Shown: one piece after another, positions 1-14,300 of the stretch
Layout of the letters: every line of letters begins with the position of its first letter
Numbering within the stretch: position 1 is the stretch's first letter
Assembly (NCBI GenBank): GCA_037179385.1
Contig: CM074179.1
Location: forward strand, 76,125,719-76,189,718
Reading direction: 5' to 3'
Length of the DNA: 64,000 nucleotides
Origin: Holothuria scabra
Taxonomy: Eukaryota; Echinodermata; Holothuroidea; Aspidochirotida; Holothuriidae
Notes under the pieces: model-generated
Seen by the model: only the letters and a program-made list of their open reading frames with translations
Told to the model about the DNA's origin: nothing
Database searches by the model: none
Program-made: the position numbers and the translations under genes

Positions 1-372
1 ATAACTAAATACACTGATGTCAGATATACAACTAAGTTTGAAATTGCTTTACACAGCTTAAATTACTTGATAAAAGTCGATGCTAGCAAATCAGAGTTTT
101 GGTGGCAAAATCAAGCCAAGTTTATCTTGTTACAATACATGTGCACATAAGCGTTTCGTTAGTTTGTTTTAATTTGATGCTCGATTCGAATTTAGGCTTG
201 TTTTAAACAGCATCAATTCTCAGACAATGGTTACACTTTTACTTATACCGCATTGGACTAAACGAAGTTATGCAAATTGTTCGGACATTTTTGCTCAACT
301 TTGAACATAAAGAAGTGTTTTGTAAAATTCAGTCTGTGTGAGAACAGGAAATATAAAGATTCCAAACAGGGA

Positions 373-640
373 CATTATATTGGTGAAACAGCAAGTAGTG
401 GGTGAACGCTTCAATGAACACATGGGTAATTACCGAGCAAAGAAGTTTTATTCCCCATTCCACCAACATTGCATGGAACATTACAACAGACTGGCTCCAA
501 AGTAGAAATTATAGCCATTCACAAAAATTATCCTACCAAGAGACAAATTTCAAAAAGTGAGAATATCTTTGTCAGTTTGTGGGTCTTAACAGGGAATTTA
601 ATGAGGATTGTCAGGGCAAACCAAAATCAGATTAAATTCT
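373..640 (+). pseudogene. Decayed GIY-YIG-like endonuclease remnant (Penelope-like element?)
   Basis: One frame reads HYIGET from 373. After a stop and a frame change, the sequence reads ERFNEHMGNYRAKKF, followed by a His/Cys-rich PFHQHCMEHY segment, and then a further frame change. A YIGET motif followed by an RFNEH-type helix is the pattern of the GIY-YIG nuclease found at the C terminus of many Penelope-like retroelements. No reverse transcriptase part lies inside the window, because the upstream side is cut off. The piece is short and broken. The family call is from motif memory only and could be wrong. Confidence 0.35.
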
Positions 641-910
641 TTGTCTTAATAAGCAAGCCATCCCTTTTTTGTTCCCTGGAACTAACCACCTTATGGATCT
701 TTTCATTATTAAGCAAGCACTACTTTCTTTTTACACTGAGATATACAGTGACCCTACTGCTGCTGCTTTTGAAAATATTTCAAGACACTTGAGAAGGGTG
801 TGTGCACAGAAACGTTGTGCGTTTACAGAGTGATTGAGTTCATGCCCTTTTAGGCCTGAGTATGGCTTCCAATTTGTTCGAAATACACTTTTTTGTGGAA
901 CATGTGGTTA

Positions 911-1051
911 TCTAGAAACGACGTTTTCTCTCCTTTAAGTCTTTTTCAATGAAAATCTTGTTCGATTTGAATTAAAAAGGTTAATCAGCGCTGGATCTGT
1001 TCAACAAATAGAGTATAATACACTCACGAGGGTTCATACTATCGTTCGATA
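911..1051. repeat. Dispersed repeat family A, copy 1
   Basis: This stretch matches 30964-31087 in the same orientation. Shared blocks include CTAGAAACGA, GTTTTCTCTC, a TCTTTTT-AATGAAAAT block, AGGTTAATCA and a TAGAGTAT block. The copies differ by scattered substitutions and small indels. It lies just downstream of the GIY-YIG-like remnant and may be the 3' part of the same element, but that is inference. Confidence 0.55.
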
Positions 1052-1059
1052 TGACCAAA

Positions 1060-2203
1060 ATTATGACTATAGTGAAAGCAAGACACCTATACGTAAATTC
1101 AGCTGCTTTCTGAGACATACATGAAACAATAATTATCGAAATTTACCGGTTCGAAACCCGTTCTCAAGTCATGATAAATTATTTCAATGTTTCTTTTTGT
1201 TTGCAGAAAGGGCATATTACTATTCCAATCCAAAAGGAGATTAAAATGAATAGAAATGAAAGGAAAAACCATGATCTTTAAATCTTTTGGAGGATATTTA
1301 TTTTCAAACGTTTATCGTCAAAGTTCCAAGATGAAAGTTACTTAATATACAATACTTGACACTTTTATATTCTTATATTTCATATTTTAGTGACCAATAA
1401 GGACATAAAAATCGTTTTCACGTGTCCTAAAAATCTGCACATCAAAACTAAGTATTAAAATTAAAAGAATAAAATTTCAAGAAATAAATAAAAGTATAGA
1501 TCATTTGAATAAAAATGTTTAGTACTGACAAGTGTAATACAAGATATCTTCCATTGTCCTCAAAAAATCGGTAACTCTGACTCAGGTTACAATGCCCTGA
1601 AACCGACTCACATCTCTTAAATATCGCACCCTGAAAAGATATTTAACATGATATGCTATGTACTTTAATGAATTAAAGTGCACTTTATTGTTTTCTAGAA
1701 ATTAGCATTTTGTTCCGTTAAAATTGAGACAAATGATTCGCAATTTCCAAAACTTGTCACCACGCATTGGAAGAAATTCTTTTATGCATCCTGACAACCA
1801 TTGCATTTACCTTTTAAAGAAGTAACCTTTTTTGGTTTAGTTTCTCCAAGGCAAGTGGATACGAAATATGTGCATCCTATTGTAAGCAAGTCCGAAGCTT
1901 TCCCATTTGCAAGAAACCAGGGATGTCCTTATAGCTTGGATATACGTACGTCCCAATGAATCACATGTTAGATGTGGCTGAATTCTTTTAAACATACCAA
2001 ACCAATGGAGAGACACGTCTCGAAATAACAGATACTTCTGAAAAAAGGGAAGACAACGAATACCAACCTCACTTTGTATCAGTTTCTTCAATAAAGCTTT
2101 TATCTGAAAGACAGTAGTCTAGTAACAGCCCAGGATGTATCATTTAGACAAACTTTTGTTTTACCCAGCAACTATGTAAGTTGCTTGAAAACACTTCAGC
2201 TGC
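1060..2203. other. Downstream flank / 3' UTR side of the asparaginase gene, no further gene seen
   Basis: AT-rich sequence beyond the minus-strand stop codon at 2204-2206. The longest minus-strand open stretch (1837-2091) has no recognisable motif and is most likely chance reading in the 3' UTR. Confidence 0.5.
1684..1689 (-). promoter_or_regulatory. Candidate polyadenylation signal for the asparaginase gene
   Basis: AATAAA on the minus strand about 515 nt beyond the stop codon at 2204. The hexamer is common by chance in AT-rich DNA, so only its position supports the call. Confidence 0.3.
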
Positions 2204-2377
2204 TTAATACTCATCTGGCTCTTTAGGCTCTGTCAGTTCTCCCCGCATGTTTTTTGTCACCATCGACTTTATTTCCTCACTTGAGAGAGTATTATCACCG
2301 AGTAGGAAAGACAACTTTGTAAAGGCTGCTTCAATTGTCATATCAGCTCCTGGCAAAACGCCCTGCCGCTTCAAATT
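2204..2377 (-). CDS. ASPG: Asparaginase-like gene exon 7 (C terminus and stop)
   Basis: 174 nt, acceptor CGTCCAACAG, TAA stop at 2204-2206. It encodes GVLPGADMTIEAAFTKL, a helix-rich segment and NMRGELT, matching the AnsA C terminus. The reading frame then ends within ten codons, with no ankyrin domain. Confidence 0.92.
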   Translation of the reverse strand, partial: NLKRQGVLPGADMTIEAAFTKLSFLLGDNTLSSEEIKSMVTKNMRGELTEPKEPDEY

Positions 2378-5300
2378 CTGTTGGACGAATTGAATAAATG
2401 TAGGACTCTGATATTATTTTTAAGAAATGCCATGCTCCAGTATCATTCGAAGTGTCTTTAAAGATCTTTGGATAATATTTGTGTACTTTTCTACTAAACT
2501 GGTATACTTGGTATAAGTAAGTAAGGGTTGTGCTCGTAGACCTAGCTACATTCGATCATTTTCTTGTGCACGATGTCAACGAGCACGCACTAACCTCTGT
2601 TTTAAAGTAGATCGAATGAAAAAAAACATATCATAATTGGACCACTAGAACTTTGAACATCATTTTTCGTTGCACAAGTTATTTTTTAGAATAACCCAGA
2701 CAAAAAAATAAAAAACAAAAAAAAACTTTTGTAAGCTTACCAAACCAGGAGAGTAATTTAGACTGACGAAACCTTTTTTGCACTGGGTACAATTAACAAC
2801 AATGCTTCCTTTCTCGCATGCATCTCCTATTTCTTTGAGAAGGTCTGTCGAACAGTTTCCAGCGCCAAAAGTCAATAGCACGGCTGCTTTCATAGGTGGT
2901 TTGAGAAAAGTCCTTACCTTTGCAAATAAATGTATTTTGGATTCCGTGGTTAAAACAATGACATTTATTAGTTTTAAATTTTAAGTTTTGATATGCAATC
3001 GATTCGTATTAACATTTTGCTAAGGGGTAACACATGTTCAGATAACTGTTGGACATTTTATTGTCGAATAGAGCAAGGCCTTAAGAACTTACTGTTTCGG
3101 GTTTTATGCCAGGATAGAGGTGCAATAATCCAACGTTGTCATTCATTGACGTGTGAAATGTTGGTTCCCTATTGTTCAGCGGAGGAACTATACCACCACC
3201 TGTAATAGAAAGGCGTGAAAATTACCTTAAACCTTCTCCATTTGCCCCATTTACTCATATCTATTCACAATAAGGAGACTTGTTTTTTAATTTGAACACT
3301 TCGCCTATAGCCTTGCATCTGAAAAGAATGTAGTTATTGTTACAAGCGTTTTTGTCTGAATAGAAATGTATAGGCGTTTATGACTCTAAACTAACGGGAT
3401 AGTGGAGAACGAAACATTTTCCAGTTTAGGCAAATATAGGCTTATTTTGGACCCATAAAAACAGGCAAGTTCTTCGCTGTCAAGAACGAATTATGGATAA
3501 CGGAAAGGCGACAGCCGTGGGGGTGTATTCTATTCTCTGAGGCTCCGTCATTGGTACGAAAAAGTGGATAGTTTGCAACTCTTTCATCTGAGCTTACCTG
3601 CTTGATTAACTCCTATATCAATTAAAGGTTGACAATTAGGTGAATCGAAAGCAGCCAAATCCGAAGATGAGATGTTGGATACCCTGTTACCTCGGAACAA
3701 TTTCTTGTCAAAGAACAAGGTCACCTGACAGAAAACAAATGATCATACATCGATGCTAACAAAGAGTGATAACAAGGAAAATCTCAGTAAAAAATTATAC
3801 TACGCGGCAAATCCCATTCAGTGGCAGCTTTATTAAAATACTAGATGGGTTTAAAAGATTAGGCGGCACGTTACATCAAGAGTAAGTCAAAACGTTATCA
3901 ATTCAGGTGCAGAAGAAGCAACGGTCTACCTACTTCTCAAAGTAAAAGATGCTCTGCCACCAACTCAAATTTATGCACTGTGTAAGAAAGTATCCCTGAG
4001 CAGTCGGTATCCAATTATGGGGAATCGACACGTACCAGTTTAAATCTACATACACCGATTTAATTCGACACATACCAATTTAATCAGACTTATACCGATT
4101 TAAGGTGACATACACCAAAGTAACTTTGAAAGATACCAGTTCAAACTGGCATATTTCAATTTAAATCGACACATACCAATTTAATTCGACTTTTACTGGT
4201 TTAAACTGACATGTACCAATTTAGCTACGACAAACACCAATTTAAATTGGCACATACCAATTCAAATCGACACAGGGCAATTCAAACTGACACATACCGA
4301 TTTAAACTGACGTATAACAAGTTAAAGCGATACATACCAGTTTAAATCGAGACCTACCGATTAACCTCATTATTCTATTTGTTATTCGGATTTTGCTACC
4401 CCAGCAAAGCACATGCCCCTTGCAATCCGCTAAGGCCTTACCACCTCGATGACTTTAATTGAGAAAGTGTTAAAAATGGAATCTACTGTCTTTGTGCTTC
4501 GTACTCAGCATTAACAATGGAGTACGTGAAAGAAGCCAGGGAGTCACACCTGGACAAAAGTTCGAGGTCGACCCGACTTAAACTAATTGGTTAAAACTGA
4601 TATATACAAAAACATCTTACTAACTTACCATGTACGCTCACTGATAGCAACTTTCAATACTCAACAGAGCATGACAGCAATCGGCATGTAACAGTGGCTA
4701 AATGCGTTCAAAGAGGTGAGGTCTTAGCGGTTTGCAAAGAACATGTGCTCTGCGGAATCTTGATATCGAATATTATAATGAGGTTAATGGGTAGGTGCCG
4801 ATTTAAGGTTGTAGATGCGTGTTTTAATTGGTATGTGTCGATTCCCCATGATTTTTTCCGATTGCTCGTCATATCTCTTAAGCAGGACATAGAGAGATCA
4901 AACAAATTTCTGTGGCGCATTGTCGAATTTAGCAAAGTGTAGCTTGAGTTGAATCGTGCCATTTGACTTTAACGACTGACCCTCCTGATGAACAAGGCGC
5001 CCAGATTTTTGATGATGTGTAGGTTGACTCAATGCCAGGGTAAACCTGCCTATCGGATAATACGTCTGGGACTGTTTCATCAGTGACCAACTAAGTCAAC
5101 AGAACAGCTTTAAGTGCTTATTGTCATGTAGTATGGTGCACTCTCCATGGCCTTTAGCAGACGCCATCTTGTTGTTTACGAGCAACGCTCCCTTCCTTTG
5201 TTCTAGATTCCCAGGGCCCTTCCTGTTTCCCGTCACGTGTTACCAGTGGACGTGACATATCACATTGCCGTAGTTCCACGTGCACACTGTAACCCATATT

Positions 5301-8300
5301 TTCAAGATGTGGCCAATTTCCCCCTTTGCAGCCTCCTCATTGGTCATTTATATCATAATACTTATTTATATAGGTGCGTCATAACTTTTGACCAATCAGG
5401 GGACTGCAGGTGTTCAGAGCTCGCACGTATCACAAGACCGAGCCTGCGAGCTGGGGACTCGTGCAAGAGACCTCGAAGAAGAAACATGTAGTATATGTGT
5501 ATTGTATCGTAGTACTAGTAATCATATAAAGCCGGCAGAATTAATTCATCTTGATCATCTTTTATTTTGGAACCAAATCACCAAATAAATAATTTAAAAA
5601 TCAACTGGAACTCTCCTATGTTATTTTGTCTGGAAGTACAACTCAAGATCCCGTACAACTCCCTATCTAACATGGCGAAGGAGCGGGTTTTCATATTAGG
5701 CCCCTAATCTAATTAAGGAGCTGATTTTCACTCACATTCATCTCATCGAGGAGCGGACTTTCATATTTACCTAGCCTAATTACGAAGCGGACTTTCATAT
5801 TAATCTAATTAAGGAGCGAACTTTCACACCTATTCCAGCCGAGACGCCCCCCTGATCTTCTCTGTTTTTACACCGTTCGCATATCCCTTCCTCTGGACAG
5901 CAGCTAATTGTGCTACAATTCTCCTGTACGTTTGTGGATCACTCCAGGCTTAATGCAGTTTCCCTGGATTGGAATTTGACTATCTTTTGGACAGGTGTTG
6001 TTTTCGATCTTGGCGATATCGTCATCCTCGTAGCCCGTTTTCACGCTCGGATAGCCTCGTTGGTTCCTCTAGCCATTACATTTTTGGAAACTCACGTTAG
6101 CCTACACCGACTGATGCAGTCATCGATCAGCAGTATTCGGTAGACAGTTTTACTTTTAGGAGCGACAACGCCTACTTCAGCTCACGGCAAAAGACGGACG
6201 CTACCATGATTGTTGTTGTTTATAATTAAAAGGTGAGTGCGAGACACCCCCCCCCCCCTCACCCAAGTATGTTTACTTCGATCTGCACGACATAGGCCTA
6301 GGCTAGGCCTCGATATTCACTTAGGAACATGTCTGTATTTCAAATTTCATTTTGTCATGTGTGATTCCATAATATGTGTGCATTTTTGTATGATTTTACC
6401 GAAGTCTGAATTTTACGCCATTGTTGATTCATGAGCTTTACCGTTGCGCCTAACTTAGGCTTGTCTACTCAGTCATTATTGTTTTTATAGCCATGCATAG
6501 ATTGACAGTTGGGACCTAACCGCTGGTATTTATTTAGGCTACCTGTTGTCATGGCGAATCTGCAGAGTACAGACTTCCTCCCAAGCCGTTTTGAGTGCGA
6601 TAAAATTAATGCAGATTTGGCAAGAGCACATTTTCTAGCCTTTTCAGATTATCTAGAGGCACATAATTTGCATAATCCTGCCGATAACGCACAATTTCAG
6701 ACCGTTCTTTCGCTTTTCGAACGTACCCTTCAAGGTACTGCACGTATTTGGATCGAGGGCAAGGTTTTTCAAGATCGTCCAAATTTAAGAGCCTCTTTTC
6801 TTGCCCAATTTAGTGAATCTTCCTCACATCATGCCTTAAGCAGACAATTTTCAGAACTCAAATATATTGAGGGCAATACTGCAGAACAATTTTTAGCCTC
6901 AATCAGAAAATTGGCTTTACTCCTGGGCTATACTGAACTTCAGGTGCGTGATAAATTTTTAGCCGCTCTTCCTAGCGATTGCCAATCTGCCGTGTTAATG
7001 TCGACAGACCAAAATGCAGACATAAACGCACTTTTGCAAAAAGCTCAGATCTATTTAGATTTGAAGAAGTCCTCTTCTTCTAGCCCTGCCTCTTCTACTA
7101 CAGTGGCTAGTACTCATGACACGGCCTTGTCTACACAGACAGACAATGTGTTGACTAATGCAAGCATTGCAGAATTGTGTAACAAAATAGACGGTCTGCT
7201 AAATAATCGCTCTCGTACTTCCGATAGGCAGACAAATAATAATCAATCCCCTCGTCAGCGTTACAATTCTAGGGATAGCAGAAGACAGAGTCTTCGTCGT
7301 ATGCCACAGCCACGGGCGCATTTTAACCAAAGTAGGCCTAGACTTGGATTGCAGGGGCTATGTTTCTATTGTAATGTCCCAGGTCACAAGGCTGCAAATT
7401 GTTTCCTCCGTCAGGAACATTTAAGGGCGCAGTACGGCCCTCATTTTCACTCTTATCAGCCTACGAACAGGCACATGACCAATCCAGTTCCGTCTGCACC
7501 CAATACCCAAAATTTTCAATAGGGGACGTCGGTGAGTGTACTCCTCACAGGCATTCCGGACAACAGGACGTGCAAAATTTCAATGCATCTAGTAACACCG
7601 CTTCATACCTAGGGAATGAGCCCGAAGCAACTATTCAATTAGATCGCAAAAATTTTGTCAAGGCACAATTAACAGACGGAAAGAATATTTTATTGCTGTT
7701 TGACTCTGGTGCCACAAGGTCTATTTTATCTGCCTCTACTGTTAAGAATTCACGTTACTTATCGTCTCTCAAGCCATGTAAAATTAAGTCAGTGTCTTTT
7801 CGCTTGGGAAATGGTCAATTTTTGGTTGCTCATGGGACTTTGACATTCGTCGTAAATATTCAGGTTCATAGCATTCAGTTAAATTCTTTCATCACTGATA
7901 ACCTCACAGGTATAGACCTAATTTTAGGAACAGATACCTTAAAACAACTCAATGGAGTTCTAGATTTTTCAAACAATTCCTCTAAGATTAAGCCAGGTGT
8001 GCAACGTTTTCGTCCTACGAGTAAAGTTGTTATTTACCCAGGTCAGTGTAAGTTTATTAATTTGCAAAGTCGTGTGCCATCTTGCTTACGTAACACTGAC
8101 GTAGTTCTTCAGCCTGCTGCATTTATTGCACACATGTGCCCTACTTCAATGATGGTAAAACTGCATAAAGGTAGGACTAGATTCATGTTGAAAAATAACG
8201 GTACACGCCCATTTGTTGTGTCACCTAGGCAAAATGTAGCTTCTTTTGACTTGTCTGATATTGTGTCAGTAACTCATGAACTTCATGAGGATTGTTATCG

Positions 8301-11300
8301 TAAATGGTAAGAAGAACGGCAGTTCTTTAGGCAGTCTTTAAAGCATGTTAATGCTACAACATCGCAATTTTCAGGTGATAATTCCAGTGAATATTCACAA
8401 CGTGACCGTATACGGCGTTTTAACTTGCAACGTTACCCACATTTGAGTTCAAATAATCCCTTAGCTTCACTAACAGAGTCTGAAATCATTAGGCAACAGG
8501 TCTCTTTACAGGAGAGTGTTTTAGATCCAAATGAACGGGACGAATTTTACCAAATGTTGGATAAAAATAAGGAAGTCTTCTCCTTATATGGTGAACTCTC
8601 CAGTTGCCCGAACTTTGAGGCAGATATCACGTTAACCAACACAGAGCCTTTTTTCATTAGGCCATATAAATTATCTCCCGATGATAAACTTATTGTCTCA
8701 AGAGAACTAGATAAACTGGTAGATCTTGGAATCTTGGCAGTTGGGAACCAGTCTTATACGTCTCCAGTTTTCTTAATTCCAAAAAGGGCACCAATGAGAA
8801 ACGTGCGGTAACTGACTTCCGTTTTTTGAATAGCAGGATTCAGAGAATTAACCACCCCTTTCCACTCTTGAACGAGACGTTACGCACAATTGGTAACTCT
8901 GATGCCACAATTTTGAGTGTTTTAGATTTGAAATCTGCCTTCCTCTGTATTCCTTTGAGCAAAAATGCTCAGAAGTACACAGGCATTGCATCTTATAGTG
9001 GAGGCCGACATTATTTCTATAAGCCTCTGCCACAGGGACTGAATCTTAGTCCGAGTATCTTTAGCGCTAAGATGACTGAAGTACTTTTACAGGTACCAAA
9101 TTCAAATCAGTTTTGTATTTCAATGCATGACGACATTATTGTTTACAGCAAAGACAAGTCGTCTCATTCCACACACTTGTTAGCAATTTTAAGGCTTTGA
9201 TAGCTTCTGGTTTGAGGTGTTCCCCACGCAAGTGTAGTTTATTTCGCTCATCCGTCACCTATATGGGACATATCATAACTGTTCATGATGATAGAAAGGC
9301 TACAATTCAGCCACTAACTGATAGATGTAATGCGATTCGCAACACTCCAGTCCCACACAATGCAAAGGCAGCACGCAGATTTGTAGGTGCAGTAAACTAT
9401 GTATCAAGCTTTTTTCCTCGAATACAGGAACATTTAAGACCTATTCACAAATTAAGTAGGCAGAAACGTCACTTTCAGTGGACAGAGGAACATCAGAAAG
9501 CATTTGACACAATTCGTAATTTAATGTGTAATCCACCAGTTCTTCATATGCCTAAAAGAGACGGTCGTTTAACTCTTTATAGTGACACATCAAGGATTGC
9601 CACTGGTTCGTACCTAACTCAAACTGTTGATGGGAAAGAATATCTTTTAGGTTACTACTCGAAGGTTTTACCAGAAGCTTGTACTCGATATATTGTAACA
9701 GAGTTAGAATTATTTGGTTTGCTCATTAATATTCATGGGTTTGTTCACCTTCTCAAAAATGTCGAATGTGACGCATATGTGGATCATGCTGCACTTGTTG
9801 AAATTCTCACATCAAAACGGGAGCCCCCTACCTCACGACTCAGAAATTTGTTGTTTAAGTTGTCACAATTTTCATTCAAGGTTGGCTATAAGAAGGGTTC
9901 AGAACTTGCTTTAGCAGATTACCTCTCTAGAGCGCCTCAGAATGGCGACTCCGAAATCGATAGGATACTTCCTCTTGCATTTTCTGCGATCTCAGACTTC
10001 CTGGAAAATGACTCTGAAGATCACGCTCTTCCAGTTTTGACTAGAGCTAGAGCTAAAGCTTTAGGTGTTCGGGTACCAGATTTGTTCCCTGGGAGGAAAA
10101 CTTCTCCACCCCGTACAGCCACGAGTGGGTATGTGCATACTCCTGCACAGAGCAGTGATACGTCACAGCAGCAAAACACTCCAACCCCACCGCCCCCACC
10201 TGCTTTTTCGTGGTAATTCAGCCCCCCAACAGGTGCCCCCTCTCTGTGCAGCAACCGCTTCTCCCAGCGCCGTCTCTCTTACATCATCATCCTATACCTG
10301 TACCATCACAAGGTCCAAAGGTGAGCACACCAAAAGCCCAGCCAGAGCCACGTCTGGTAGATTTGCCACAAGAACGCCACAGGGCACCCCCTGATGACTT
10401 GCTTGCGCCGAGTAAACCCCTCCTTGCCGATGTGAGGAATTTTCGGACTTTACACATACCGCATCAAAGAGAGATACAACTTGTCATGCACAAAATTCGA
10501 AGTAAAATCATTCGAAATTACGATTTACCATTTGATGCAAAGCAATTGCAAATGCAACAGGCAACGTGTCCCTTCTTTAAGCCCATCTACGATTTTTTGG
10601 CGTATGATATTTTGCCACAAGATGTTAAGTCTGCTCGTACTATTCGTACCCGAGCTGAACAATATATTATGTGTGATGGTCTTTTGTTTAGGTTGAGTTT
10701 ACATGCTAAAGACAAGTCTAGAGTGGTACTGCAATTAGCTATTCCTGACACAATGGTAGAAAAAATTCTTTCGAAATATCATAATGATCTTCTCAGTTGT
10801 CATCAGGGTGTTATGAGAACGTATCTCATCATAAGACAACACTTCTTTATGAGAAACATGTTTTAAGTTGTCAGCAATTATGTTAAAGCTTGCCTTAAAT
10901 GTTAACAATTTAAACCTAAGCAGGATAAAATCAGACAATTTCATGCAATACTACGAGATTCATATTGTCCTTTTGATAAGATTAGTTTGGATTTCAAAAC
11001 CATGCCTACATCCAATGCCGGGTATAAACATTTAATGGTTGCATGTGACGAAATTACCAGATTTGTTATTTGTGTTCCTTTAAAAACACTTGATGCTCCA
11101 ACCATTTGTGAGGCGATCTTACAAAAAATTGTTATTCTTATTGGTCCTCCTTCTACGCTTATAACAGATGCGGCCAGGTCTCTCACTGAGAAATTAGTGG
11201 AATTATTGTCTTCAGCACTAAATATAGACAGAAAAGTCATCAGTGTCTGTTATCATGGTAGCCTCCAAGTTGAAAGGCATATACAGACACTTTCCAATTT

Positions 11301-14300
11301 TTTAAAGGTCAACCTTAACCAATTTGGCACTGATTGGGTGCGATATATTCCTACTACGACCTATGCGTACAACGCATTTTCCTCCCCCCATTTGGGTGAC
11401 CACAGCCCTTTTGAGTTAGTCTGTGGTCGCAAACCACGTGATCTCACTAATTTGACCTTTAACCCCATGGAAGGTCTTTCTCACTCGTACAGTGAGTATG
11501 TTGATCTTTTGTAGAAAAGGTTTGAACACTTGTCACAAACGATGCTTACACTTCAAAAGCATAATCAGGATAAGCAAAATTCTAAGATCACCAATAAGCT
11601 TGAAAAGAGCCCCATCTATTCAGTGGGACAGCCTGTCTACTTATACAAGCCAACGAGCTCGTCACTTACTGCCAATTCTCGTAAGATTGTTGCAGAATGG
11701 GTTGGACCGCTTGTCACACATGCAATTCTTGATCGCACTCACTACCTTCTGCAGACTTTACAAGGTGATGTTTTGCAAGACGTATTTAAATTTAACCGGC
11801 TCAAACCATGTTTTGTACGAGCATCAAATCACAGTAAACCCATTACAAGTGTTGCCAAACTTAAAGAAGCATGCAATGAAAATGTGCATACGAGTGTAAA
11901 TGACGATTCTTATCATATTCAATTCCAAGATGAAACAGGCAATGTTTTTCCTTCCGTCACAAGCAAAGATATTTTTGCCATTTATCAGGTAGATCCATTG
12001 ATGTTTCCCTGTGCCTGCACCACGTTAGGCCTAATCATAATCTAGCTGCTATAGTGCCTTTAAATGACCACCAAATAAAGTTTCAATTTCGACGTCTAGC
12101 ACATGCTCCTCATAGCACGATGGAAGTTTGCCGTGCACGTTTTAATTGAGGAAATTTACAGATTTTGCTGAGTATGCGATTTATGGGAACACTCCACTCA
12201 GTCCTATAAATTTTGGTGGAATGCTCATCAATATGCGGACACGACTGACATTTTAGATCACTTATTAGATGCACGTGTCCCAATCACAGGTGGTCCTGGT
12301 AAGTTTGTTCAGCGATTGTTTCAGTAACAGGCAGGCATCAATGCGACATTTACTTTTCCACGTATGTTTTGCTTATCATACAATCTTCCTTGCATATTGT
12401 ATTTATCATAATTTCGTGGTCCTTTTGCCCTTTTGTATACATTTCTGAAATGCCTTGATAAACTAGAAGAAACGCTATGCACTTTATGAAAATTTATTGC
12501 ATCTTGTGGTGATAATTTCACTATACTTTGAAATGTGAGCAAATATTCACTGTCAATCAAATATGTAAGACAGGAGTGGTATATCATTGTGGATTCGTCA
12601 GAGCGTTTGCCCAGTTTACTAGAATCTACCTGGAACATTAGCAACACTGGTCTTCACACAGAAAATGTTTATCACAAATGAACTTTTGTTGAACCTGACA
12701 GTGTTTCTCTCCTTGCTCACAGTCGTAAAGAGTTGTATTACCTTAATCTATCAATTTGAGTCTCGTTACACATATTTTTTCAACAAGAGAATGTTTTCAC
12801 ATTTTAATGTTGTTTGTAACTCCTAAGCTTAACATTTTAATACCTTTAACTCATCCTTGCAGTCAGATGTACAATGTTTCAAGTTATTGCGTAGGTAGAA
12901 TTTTCTGGTTTACGCCTCACCAGATGTTATAATTCTGAGTACACCTACATATTCTTGTTTCAGTTGGCACTGCTCAATTTAATCTCTTCTTAAGCATAAT
13001 GAAGTAGCCCTACGTCTACTTTCAGAAGTTACTTATGTTATTCTCTGCTCATGATTTTATTTGAATAGTCGTCATGAGATCTTTTCCCTTGACATTTGAT
13101 GTTTCTCGTGTAAATACGTGGTTTACTTTAAAGAAATTATTTAATTCCAATGTATGATTAGGCCGTGCTCATTTTAATTTCATTCTGAGTTTGGGACCCA
13201 CCTCCCTTCCTTTGTCTCGCACTTACCCATCTCTCTCATCATTTTGTCTTTAATGTTTAATCTACTTGACAAAGGATGCATATTTTGTAATATCCTTCGG
13301 TCGTATTCAATATTGTAATTCTAAGAGTAAAATTTTTCACTGTAAGCGTTAATGAGGCTTGTGACGACATCCTCTAAAATGGAAACTCCGCCCACAAGAG
13401 AAAATGATGAATTTCGCAGAATAGGTACCTAACATGCTGGGGGAACTTCAAGCTTCTGAATAATGCAGAAAAAGGCGTTCCTTGTTGTTGTATCCTTGGT
13501 CATTTGAAATCCTAAAGTCTTCACTTTACTAAAAATATCGTGGGTATTGTTTCTTTCGCAATTTCATAGAGAAATTTTCCATCAAAAACAGGTCAACTTT
13601 TGGAGGTTTTTTTTGACTGGCCTCAAATTTTGCGAATACCTGACCGTATTCAGGATCACTGAGGTATAAAACTGCAAAAATCGAGTGTTTGAGACATAAA
13701 GCTAACTACTGATACCTATTACACTACGAGCAAAACAACAAAATAGTCTCAATAAACGTTTTTGAAAGTTGGAATTTTGCCTTTTTTGGCCACGTAGAGC
13801 ATCGCACAAGGCGGTAACGTTATGGTTAATATATGGTAAACTATTGTCATGTCTTTTGATTCTAGGTTGCTAACTAGGACACTATTTTAATCATTATGCC
13901 AAGTAATAAGGTGAATTGTAATACGACTAACACATTGCAGGCCTTTTTAAGGTATTAAACCACTAAAAAATAACATTAAAATTTTACAGACAGGCCTAGC
14001 CAATAGGCCTTGGCCTGTGCATGCTAAAACTGCACACTATGGTACATAGTGACTGTATGAATGTGTACTGATGATCTGTGATCATGATACATATACTACT
14101 TTACTAGTGCTTGCTTGCTGTATGAGTGAGTTTCCATTCCAGAATAAGCTTGTAAAAATTTTTAAGAGGCCTGTAGCACACAATTATTGTGTCATATGCA
14201 CCTTATGAGTTGAATCGGAGCAATGTACAGTACCAACGATGAAGATGAAGAACCAAAATAAGCAAATTAGTGTTACACTTACAGGTATTGCAGGCTATAT

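Noticed and set aside
12046..12780. An envelope gene in Gypsy-1
   Set aside because: No signal peptide, cleavage site or membrane span could be seen in any frame.
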